From a virus, in the IMG/VR virus record IMGVR_UViG_3300017527_000264, positions 1-21,383 of that record: 21,383 bases of DNA; one strand, given 5' to 3'. Of this stretch, positions 13,983 through 20,466 are shown piece by piece. Below the pieces are notes generated by a model that saw nothing but the letters and a program-made list of their open reading frames with translations, was not told where the DNA came from and did no database searches. A program made the translations under genes and the position numbers. Numbering within the stretch: position 1 is the stretch's first letter; each line of letters begins with the position of its first letter.

Positions 13983-16654
13983 TAATGTCCCTCTGTAATA
14001 AATATCTCTAACCCTAAATCCAAGAGATAGAATCCCGTAGCACCGGAAGCCTTCTCTATTTTCAGGGAGATATGGCTATCTTTTACGTTTACCCCCACCA
14101 ACCACCGCCTAAGAACTTCGCTTGTCGTTTCTGCCGACATATCTAACGTCAAGGTATCGGACCCCGCCACTCCATTCCGGTATGGCGTTATTGTGCAATT
14201 CCCCGATGTCTGACTCTTAAAACGAATGAGAAGGCGTCTCAGCCACATCTCAGCGGCTTTTGCGTCTAATTCAATAGTGCAATAAGGTGCAATCGCTGTT
14301 GTTACGTCTAAGGCCGTTGTGTTAAGTCTGTAAATAAATCCATCATCCGTTCCGCCCCCATACTGCAAAATTGGGATGTCCCCACTTGCGGCTTCCACTT
14401 CAGTATGGCAGGATAGTTCTTGGGCGGGGAAATCAAAACTCCACACCTTATCCACTAAATCAAATACAGGAAACACGTTCGGCACGCTGGACAGTATTTG
14501 ATAACCCTCCCCGCTTGCCATAATGTCTGTATCAATAGACAATGTAGTAGCACTATCAATCGCCGTAACTAAAGCCGTGGTGCTGTCCGTGGTGTTTTTT
14601 ACCGTATCACCGATCTTTATCGTTCCTGCAACCTCTTTACCCGGCACCTTGCGTGTGGTAAAAGCCCCTGCCGTGTCTACCAGTTTATCGCTGGTCGTAG
14701 ACGTAGCAGTACTGGTCATAAGGGGATACCCACTCACAAGCCCTAATTTCAAAACATTAAATCCCGAATCGTGGTCAAGCCACATTTCGTTTTCACATCC
14801 CCGCCTGATACACTCCGAAAAGGTGGGATCAAAATAATTCTGAATATTGTCGGAAATAACGGAAACCGTTCTACCGTCCGATACACAAACCCCATAATGA
14901 CTGATAAAAAAGGCTAATGTCTTTATCTTCTCTTCCGTGGCCGTGGAAGTCAGGACTCCATCAACCACAACCGCACTTTTAGCATTGAATGTGCCAACCT
15001 TTGAGGATATGACCAGCTTGCCGAATGTCGGGGGGGAATAACCTTCAAATAAGGTCAGGCAACCCCCGTTCCGCCCTTTTTCCTTTTGCCAAACCATAAG
15101 CTCATTGTGAAAGCGTTTCATGCAGACAACTTCATTACTTCGCCCATCTCCGGCCTGTAAGATACCGTAGTCAATGCCATTCAAGTAATTTAGGTTATTT
15201 TTGGCAGACAGATAGATATATGAAGGAAACCTGTCAAATGAATAGACGCCCCTGTCTTTCCATACCTCATTACATTTGCCTATGCCCAATTCTGCAATAT
15301 CAAATGTAGGCATGGTTTCAATCGAGATAATCACATCATCATTAAGGGTCTTGTCTACTTCAAAAAAATACCAATAACTGTAATACCTTGAAGTCTGAAA
15401 CTGTGTCGGTTCGGCTGTGGCAAGTTTGTCAAATGTCACCCACCCGCTGTTCGCCATACCATTTGTCCCATCCGTAATCGTGTCGCAGGTAACAAAAGCA
15501 TCCCCGTCCCAACAATAAACAGCATCAATCTTCGTGGCGGCAGTGGTGTTCGGTTTTTCTCCTACGTCCACATAAAAGCCGTTTATGTTGTCAAACGAAT
15601 TGAAATATACCTTGTCCGATGCTGTCATTTCGTCTATTTCGATTGTGTCATAACTGAATAGTTTGTAGACGCTGGCAGAGTCATCATTGAACCTGGCTTC
15701 TATGGCGGGGACAGGCACACCATCCCACACGTTCGTAAGGTCGTTAAAGTCACTACCATAGGTCAAACCCGTAACCGTACACGTAGCATGAAGCTGTGTG
15801 TCGGTTTCCCACCTGTACCAATATCCTGAAATACCAAACATCAGACAGGGAATCTCGTCAGACGGGGAACTCCATGTCATTGAACCATCTTGCCCTAAAG
15901 TTTTGGCACTTGAGATAGTCCCGTCTGTTTCAGATGTGTCGGCCCATGAATTATCACTTTTTCGGTATCTCAAGGTTCCCACCGCCGCCGTATCGTTAGC
16001 CGTTCCAAATGTCCACGTCAGCTTATTTGCCGGAACCGGGCAACAGATAAGAACGCATTCATGGCTTGCATAGACATCTAATTCACCAAGATCAGCGTAT
16101 GTGGTTGTCAAACCGTCTGTGACATCTACCGTATAATCATATCCATCTTCCGGTACGTTGGGTAAAGCCGCATCACTATCAGACTTCACAAAGGCTTTCA
16201 CGTAATTGGCTGTTCCGGCATAAACTTGATGTTGGTCAACACCGTTAGAATGGATTAGGACATCATCTATATTCCCCCAAGATGCGGGAATCTGGCTTGC
16301 GCTATTGCTTTTAAGCTCGGACCCAAAAGCCCCGGTTGTAACGGTAGGGGGGGCATCTGTGGCGGCAAGAATGTCACCATCTGACATTTGGGCTAAGAAA
16401 TGGCGTTCTGTACGCTTGCCCTTGGAGAATTGATACATGGAAAGAACTTTATTGGTAGAGTCTGCCGTTGTATGCTTTTTAGCACACCCCGGCCTTTGCT
16501 CAAATCCAGGGTGTCTTGCCCTTAAATCCTGAACCATTGAGAAACCACCAGAAGGGATTAAGGCTAATTCTTTGCCTGTGTACGCCCCGCCCCTGAAAGG
16601 CTGTGAATTAAGGTCTGTAAATTTCTTTACGCCTGTTTTCTTTACGCTTCCCAT
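13982..16654 (-). CDS. Large tail nozzle / stabilisation-like protein
   Basis: An 890-residue beta-rich protein. The start (L-N-S-Q-P-F-R-G-G, then M-V-Q-D-L-R-A-R-H-P-G-F-E-Q-R-P-G) is a typical opening of phage nozzle or stabilisation proteins, related in role to T7 gp12 and P22 gp10. Repeated aromatic beta motifs such as S-G-Y-W-Y-R-W, Y-Y-S-Y-W-Y-F-F and Y-S-F-D-R-F-P-S-Y-I-Y suggest propeller blades. Residues about 645-720 form a small inserted beta module (D-T-A-G-A-F, I-G-D-T-V-K-N-T-T-D, A-T-T-L-S) resembling one in the preceding adaptor gene. It would close the tail channel below the adaptor. ATG overlaps the upstream stop as TAATG. Role inferred from the N-terminus, size and order. 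Confidence 0.68.
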   Translation of the reverse strand: MGSVKKTGVKKFTDLNSQPFRGGAYTGKELALIPSGGFSMVQDLRARHPGFEQRPGCAKKHTTADSTNKVLSMYQFSKGKRTERHFLAQMSDGDILAATDAPPTVTTGAFGSELKSNSASQIPASWGNIDDVLIHSNGVDQHQVYAGTANYVKAFVKSDSDAALPNVPEDGYDYTVDVTDGLTTTYADLGELDVYASHECVLICCPVPANKLTWTFGTANDTAAVGTLRYRKSDNSWADTSETDGTISSAKTLGQDGSMTWSSPSDEIPCLMFGISGYWYRWETDTQLHATCTVTGLTYGSDFNDLTNVWDGVPVPAIEARFNDDSASVYKLFSYDTIEIDEMTASDKVYFNSFDNINGFYVDVGEKPNTTAATKIDAVYCWDGDAFVTCDTITDGTNGMANSGWVTFDKLATAEPTQFQTSRYYSYWYFFEVDKTLNDDVIISIETMPTFDIAELGIGKCNEVWKDRGVYSFDRFPSYIYLSAKNNLNYLNGIDYGILQAGDGRSNEVVCMKRFHNELMVWQKEKGRNGGCLTLFEGYSPPTFGKLVISSKVGTFNAKSAVVVDGVLTSTATEEKIKTLAFFISHYGVCVSDGRTVSVISDNIQNYFDPTFSECIRRGCENEMWLDHDSGFNVLKLGLVSGYPLMTSTATSTTSDKLVDTAGAFTTRKVPGKEVAGTIKIGDTVKNTTDSTTALVTAIDSATTLSIDTDIMASGEGYQILSSVPNVFPVFDLVDKVWSFDFPAQELSCHTEVEAASGDIPILQYGGGTDDGFIYRLNTTALDVTTAIAPYCTIELDAKAAEMWLRRLLIRFKSQTSGNCTITPYRNGVAGSDTLTLDMSAETTSEVLRRWLVGVNVKDSHISLKIEKASGATGFYLLDLGLEIFITEGH
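14495..14720 (-). other. Inserted beta module in nozzle-like protein
   Basis: Residues about 645-720 of the nozzle-like protein. The sequence has the pattern L-V-D-T-A-G-A-F, I-G-D-T-V-K-N-T-T-D-S-T, V-T-A-I-D-S-A-T-T-L and ends G-Y-Q-I. It resembles residues about 225-300 of the adaptor-like protein, including the shared N-T-T-D-S and S-A-T phrases. It is probably a small exposed beta domain. Confidence 0.6.
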
Positions 16655-17859
16655 TATCGCCTTGCCTTCAGGTTAACCGTCCACCGTGATCTCTTCTTTT
16701 CCGGGTGTAGATTGTATGCTTCCTGCCTTACTGCCCTATCCCACCATTGAAAGAGCGCATCCCCGAAATTAGGCTCCTGGTCACGATATTTATAGAGAAA
16801 CGCAGCATATTTCACTATGGCCTCCGTAGCGTGTTGCCTGAACCGATAAACGCCATAATCAGAGTAAACTGGGTCCGGTCTTTCTGTAAAATCAACTCTT
16901 ACAATGTCCCCTGAATCCGATGGAGGCGGGTCAAGATAAATCTCAAGCCTACCCTGTGGCTGAATGACATAGGCATCGTCTTTGTCCCAATCATTGCCGG
17001 TTCCACCGAACAAGGCACAGACTAAAGCCGTGGCACTTGTTATGGATAGCACCACACCATCACTGCTATCTGTGGTGTTATGGATTATGTCACCCTTATT
17101 TACATAGTCAGTGGTGATAAAGACCCCGGAACTGTCGGTCAAGGTACACTCTCCCGCCGAATCATCCCCGTCAGAGGTAGCCGTGCCGGTTATCTGAGAA
17201 TAGAGGGCTTGTTTATCCCTGATAGAAAAACTCGTTGGGACATCTGCGGATGAGGCTTTTTCAACCCTGTAATGGCTTGCCGTACCCGAAGGAGTACCCG
17301 CCCCGTTCCAGCCGGTAGAAGCCCTTGCAAGATCAGTGAAAACGGCAATGGTATCATCTGCGTTGGTCGTTGTAGAAGCCTCTCCAAGATATGCCCAAGA
17401 TTCATTTCCTTGAGTATCGGTAAATCTTAACTGATACACCGAATCCCCGGATGAGGTCTCCCAATCCCCGAAATCCTGCCCCGTATCCTGAATGGTTGTA
17501 GCAGAGGTCGTCAATGTGCTTTGCTGAATATCGTAGGTCTGGACGCTGTTCTCGTGTATGATATCCTCGTAATCCTTGAACTTCACAAAATGGTCTGTAC
17601 CATCCGTGTATCGGACATAATACCGATTCTGCTTGTCCATTAAGAATAGTTTCAAGAATCCGGCAGGCAGGGTATAATTTGGCTGACCCTCTACCGTCTT
17701 AAACTCATACATGGAGGTCAGGCATTTTGTTCTTGCCGTCCATTCCTTTGCGGCTTCCCAAAGAAAGTCATAGGAGCTTTTGTCATCAAGCCATGTCCCC
17801 ACGCTTTCTTCATTCAGGATTTGCTCTAACCGCCTGAGAAGGTCTTTGCCATCAGACAT
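16654..17859 (-). CDS. Head-to-tail adaptor-like protein with inserted beta modules
   Basis: A 401-residue protein. The helical start (residues 1-55: D-L-L-R-R-L-E-Q-I-L-N, then W-E-A-A-K-E-W) and the turn Y-T-L-P-A-G-F-L-K-L resemble podovirus adaptor proteins (T7 gp11 / P22 gp4 role), which form the ring below the portal. The end matches too: R-L-E-I-Y-L-D-P-P-P, a Y-R-F-R-Q-H-A-T-E-A-I-V-K-Y-A-A helix and F-Q-W-W-D-R-A-V-R-Q-E-A. Between them about 190 residues look inserted, as two Thr/Gly/Asp-rich modules (about 112-205 and 225-300); the second resembles a module in the nozzle protein. T7 gp11 is about half this length. The ATG follows a GGAGAA site in a TAATG overlap. Confidence 0.7.
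   Translation of the reverse strand: MSDGKDLLRRLEQILNEESVGTWLDDKSSYDFLWEAAKEWTARTKCLTSMYEFKTVEGQPNYTLPAGFLKLFLMDKQNRYYVRYTDGTDHFVKFKDYEDIIHENSVQTYDIQQSTLTTSATTIQDTGQDFGDWETSSGDSVYQLRFTDTQGNESWAYLGEASTTTNADDTIAVFTDLARASTGWNGAGTPSGTASHYRVEKASSADVPTSFSIRDKQALYSQITGTATSDGDDSAGECTLTDSSGVFITTDYVNKGDIIHNTTDSSDGVVLSITSATALVCALFGGTGNDWDKDDAYVIQPQGRLEIYLDPPPSDSGDIVRVDFTERPDPVYSDYGVYRFRQHATEAIVKYAAFLYKYRDQEPNFGDALFQWWDRAVRQEAYNLHPEKKRSRWTVNLKARR
16960..17187 (-). other. Inserted beta module in adaptor-like protein
   Basis: Residues about 225-300 of the adaptor-like protein. The pattern is L-T-D-S-S-G-V-F, K-G-D-I-I-H-N-T-T-D-S-S, L-S-I-T-S-A-T-A-L and ends A-Y-V-I, parallel to the module in the nozzle-like protein. 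At DNA level a TAAAGCCGTGG phrase and a GTGGTGTT phrase are shared with the nozzle module near 14570-14600. Confidence 0.6.
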
Positions 17860-18452
17860 TAGTTCTCCATTTCTTCAAGACTTCTTTCCTGGTGAAAGGT
17901 TCCGTGATTATAGTCCCGCCTCAGATATTCCGTGTTGGTGGGTTCGTCAAGCACCCTTCCTAAAATCTTGAACGCCTTTGACGCCTGTGTTCGGCTGATC
18001 TTTCCACCTTTAGCCGTAATACCCATATTCGCCAAAAGTTTTGTTTTTCCCCGCACGTCTATGATAGGTTCCGTCATCCGCCGTGCCTCTTCGTGGACGT
18101 TGACCAAACCCTTTTTCATTTCAGACCGGGACGGCATGGACTCCCTTATTTCCGTGGAAAGTTTCTTATAGAAAGATCCAGCCTCTTCTTCGTCTTTGCC
18201 TTTCAGTTTAGGCTTTGATCGAATACGCTCAAGGCTTTCTTCCTGTTTTTTGAGTTCTTCCTTGATATAAGGCAGCTCGGACGGGGGAACAAGCTCCCGC
18301 TTGATTTGGTCTTGCTTATACTCTATTTCCTCTTTGAGATCCCCTAACTGCACATCAAAATACCACCCAGGATATTCCGATGCGATTCTACCGTCAGAGC
18401 GTTTCCCTTCCCTGTCTGCCGCTCCAAAAAATTGAACGCTTTCTAATGCCAT
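17859..18452 (-). CDS. Helical charged protein between head and adaptor genes
   Basis: A 197-residue soluble protein. Residues 38-90 are strongly charged and coiled-coil-like (E-E-I-E-Y-K-Q-D-Q-I-K-R, then E-E-L-K-K-Q-E-E-S-L-E-R-I), followed by a basic helical region and an acidic end. The K-I-S-R-T-Q-A-S-K-A-F-K-I-L segment near residue 155 could form a short helix-turn-helix-like pair, but this is not firm. ATG follows a G-rich site and overlaps the stop of the lysine-rich peptide as TAATG; its own stop overlaps the adaptor ATG. Its position suggests a head-completion or assembly factor. I recognise no family. Confidence 0.6.
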   Translation of the reverse strand: MALESVQFFGAADREGKRSDGRIASEYPGWYFDVQLGDLKEEIEYKQDQIKRELVPPSELPYIKEELKKQEESLERIRSKPKLKGKDEEEAGSFYKKLSTEIRESMPSRSEMKKGLVNVHEEARRMTEPIIDVRGKTKLLANMGITAKGGKISRTQASKAFKILGRVLDEPTNTEYLRRDYNHGTFHQERSLEEMEN

Positions 18453-18550
18453 TATTTAACCCCCTTTTTCTTTTTGGCTTTCTTTTTCTTGTCTTCTTCC
18501 AACTCAGCCTTTTTAATTTTGATTTTTTCTTCCTGAGTTAATTCTGCCAT
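18452..18550 (-). CDS. 32-residue lysine-rich peptide
   Basis: A very short frame with an excellent start: AGGAGGAATAGCA then ATG at 18550, and a TAA that overlaps the next ATG as TAATG. The peptide has a short Glu-bearing helix, then a lysine-rich half; 13 of 32 residues are Lys and seven are Glu or Asp. The basic end could bind DNA or RNA, or an acidic virion surface. The start signal and coupling support translation. It could also serve mainly as a leader that sets translation of the next gene. No family recognised. Confidence 0.62.
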   Translation of the reverse strand: MAELTQEEKIKIKKAELEEDKKKKAKKKKGVK

Positions 18551-18562
18551 TGCTATTCCTCC

Positions 18563-18811
18563 TTATGTTTTTCCGGTTTTCCCATATGGCCTAAAACCAG
18601 TTCCACCACACACCGTACAACTTGAAGGGTCACCATCTATCATCCCATTGACATTGCAGTGGACACAGTTGGTATAAAGCACCCTGTCGGCATCTATCTT
18701 GGTTTCTAACTCGCCAAGTGCATCTATCTTAGCATCCAATGCTGTAAGCCTGCTGTAGGTTTCATCCCTAAATGCTATCAGACCAGCCGCTATCTGATCT
18801 ATTGTTGCCAT
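18563..18811 (-). CDS. Small zinc-finger-like protein
   Basis: An 82-residue protein. Residues 1-45 form an Ala/Asp/Leu-rich helix with coiled-coil spacing. The end has C-V-H-C and, 12 residues later, C-T-V-C-G-G-T-G-F, a four-cysteine zinc site whose last part resembles the C-x-x-C-x-G-x-G knuckles of DnaJ-type fingers. An AAGGAGAATAACTC site precedes the ATG. Small helix-plus-knuckle proteins in phage head regions may act as assembly chaperones or minor virion parts, but no role is established here. A second, unrelated zinc-ribbon protein lies at 12273-12650. Confidence 0.68.
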   Translation of the reverse strand: MATIDQIAAGLIAFRDETYSRLTALDAKIDALGELETKIDADRVLYTNCVHCNVNGMIDGDPSSCTVCGGTGFRPYGKTGKT

Positions 18812-18865
18812 GAGTTATTCTCCTTATGTGTGCAGGGGTGTTTCCACCCCCACGGTTAAGGGTTA

Positions 18866-19861
18866 TCATGAACCGTCAAAGTACTCGGTATCAGGTGTAG
18901 CGTTACCAACCGATACGATATTACCCATACAGTTGCCTGCTGCAAAGTTCTTGATACAGTCTGAGATTGCCTGTATTTTATTGTCAGCAATCAGACACAT
19001 GGTATCAGTACCATCATCAGCGGCAGACACGATTCCTTCATTAACACCATCACCACCTTGATGAGAAGTAATGATGTTCCTACGAATGACCGTGCCATTA
19101 CAGCTTGCTGCACCAGTATTTAACAAAATCCCAGTGTCATACGCACCAACAAGACAGTCCTCAATAATCATGGACTTAAACCCCCTGTAAGAAGGGGTAG
19201 TATTGGTTGCGGTGCCAATTCTAATGGCGTAACTAAGTTCTTTGTTCCTCCCGGCATTAGTGGTAAATTCACAACGGCTAACTCTACTGTGTTCGTGAAA
19301 TTCCCAAGCCACATAGGTTCTGCTACTGATCTGCAAGCCTACAGTGCCATTGGTGGAACCATAAGCACAGGTTGTAGTACCCTTAAACTTACAATCCTCA
19401 ATGACCGAACCAACCATGTATCCAATAACAACAGCGGGATATGTCACATTGCTGGTACTCGGTGCCCTCCAAGTCATATTCTTAATAAGCGAGTTAGTCA
19501 TGGAAGCTGCGGCTGTTCCATCAGTTCCCGTTACTAAGCCACTCCCGGCTGTGGGTGCCACGATAACCGCATCAGGATTTACACCCAAACCAACCATGCT
19601 TAAATTGTCAAACGCAGATGCCGTAATGCTTTCTGCGTATGTACCGGGAAATATGCGGATAACATCACCTAAACCAGAAGTGTATGCTATCTGCTTGGTT
19701 ACTGCCGTTTGGATGGTCTTAAAGGCTTTGTCGGGTTGTTCCCCAGAATTACTATCCGACCCATTAGTTCCATCCACAAAATACTGGCGTCCCCATACAC
19801 CACCTGACTCGGGCGGCATAATGGGAATACCGGCTTTCTTAAATGTTCCATAAATCGTCAT
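18866..19861 (-). CDS. Right-handed beta-helix protein in the head region
   Basis: A 331-residue protein of the pectin-lyase-like fold. Key phrases are the entry Y-F-V-D-G-T-N-G-S-D, the A-F-K-T-I-Q-T-A-V helix, D-V-I-R-I-F-P-G-T-Y, then repeated rungs with N-x-x, I-E-D-C, V-S-R-C-E-F, I-I-E-D-C-L and V-I-R-R-N-I-I patterns. It has no signal peptide, unlike the beta-helix protein at 4495-6480. Its place one gene after the capsid protein is unusual for a tail spike and suggests a capsid-surface fibre or decoration, though a spike is not excluded. An AAAGGAGAAAACATA leader precedes the ATG. No catalytic acid triad can be assigned. Fold is fairly sure; role is inferred. Confidence 0.74.
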   Translation of the reverse strand: MTIYGTFKKAGIPIMPPESGGVWGRQYFVDGTNGSDSNSGEQPDKAFKTIQTAVTKQIAYTSGLGDVIRIFPGTYAESITASAFDNLSMVGLGVNPDAVIVAPTAGSGLVTGTDGTAAASMTNSLIKNMTWRAPSTSNVTYPAVVIGYMVGSVIEDCKFKGTTTCAYGSTNGTVGLQISSRTYVAWEFHEHSRVSRCEFTTNAGRNKELSYAIRIGTATNTTPSYRGFKSMIIEDCLVGAYDTGILLNTGAASCNGTVIRRNIITSHQGGDGVNEGIVSAADDGTDTMCLIADNKIQAISDCIKNFAAGNCMGNIVSVGNATPDTEYFDGS

Positions 19862-19951
19862 TATGTTTTCTCCTTTAGTCTACCAGACTATCCCGGTAAG
19901 ACTATATAGAGGGGGGAGCCGATACTCCCCCCAATTAGAGAGTGAACCCTT
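19862..19951. other. Gap after the endonuclease gene, with hairpin and ribosome-binding site
   Basis: This 90-base gap holds the GC-rich hairpin at 19911-19932, a small AGTC/GACT inverted repeat at 19877-19889, and the ribosome-binding site of the beta-helix gene. No minus-strand -35/-10 pair is convincing. Confidence 0.5.
19911..19932 (-). terminator. GC-rich hairpin, partial terminator or processing site
   Basis: An 8-bp perfect stem (GGGGGGAG/CTCCCCCC) with a 6-nt loop. On the minus strand it is followed by TCTATATAG, not a clean T-run, so it may be a weak terminator, an mRNA-stabilising hairpin or a processing site. A terminator behind the major capsid gene is common in phages. Here the endonuclease gene lies between capsid gene and hairpin. 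Confidence 0.5.
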
Positions 19952-20431
19952 TTATCGGAGGGTTTTGTAAGGTTTCTTGTCTTTACGCTTCTTTAAAGCT
20001 TCGTAAATTTCTTCCCTAAGAGCATGTACTTCTGACGACAAGGGGCAACAGCCTAAATTTTCCTCACGAAGAGTTTCCGCAAAGCGTATCGCCTGTTCTA
20101 TATCAAACCGTTTAACAACAGAATGAGGATGGATTACGTTTAAAAACCTCAAAAGTTCTGTTTTCCCTATAACTCGCCAAGCGTAACATTTTTGGTAATG
20201 TGGCAGATTTTTTTTACCCTTCGATGTTATTCCACCACCAAACCAATTTTCTAACAAACCTAAAACCTCAAGGTTCGTGTTAGATATGCTCACTTGCATT
20301 TGAACCCGTGGATATTTTTCATACTTTCCCTTAATCCACTGTCTTTGGCAGTAAACACAACCCTCTCCATCAAACAAACCAGCGACATACTCATCTGAAA
20401 GAACTTTTGGAGCCTCCTGATGGGCTTCCAT
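19952..20431 (-). CDS. LAGLIDADG-type homing endonuclease (free-standing)
   Basis: A 159-residue protein with one A-G-L-F-D-G-E-G-C-V motif at about residues 17-26, a clear variant of LAGLIDADG whose last acidic residue binds metal. Downstream the usual beta strands and helices appear (Q-V-S-I-S-N-T, L-E-N-W-F-G-G-G, Y-A-W-R-V-I-G-K, L-L-R-F-L, K-R-F-D-I-E-Q-A). A single motif implies a dimer that cuts DNA to spread its own gene. It lies between the capsid gene and the hairpin, with a good AAGGAG site. The capsid protein ends normally, so this is not obviously inside an intron. The target site, possibly in the capsid gene of related phages, is unknown. Confidence 0.82.
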   Translation of the reverse strand: MEAHQEAPKVLSDEYVAGLFDGEGCVYCQRQWIKGKYEKYPRVQMQVSISNTNLEVLGLLENWFGGGITSKGKKNLPHYQKCYAWRVIGKTELLRFLNVIHPHSVVKRFDIEQAIRFAETLREENLGCCPLSSEVHALREEIYEALKKRKDKKPYKTLR

Positions 20432-20466
20432 ATTTATAGCTCCTTACGGCTAAGTTATTGATATTA

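Noticed and set aside
10000-14000. A diversity-generating retroelement acting on the spike or Ig-like genes
   Set aside because: No reverse transcriptase gene and no A-biased template/variable repeat pair was seen in the window.
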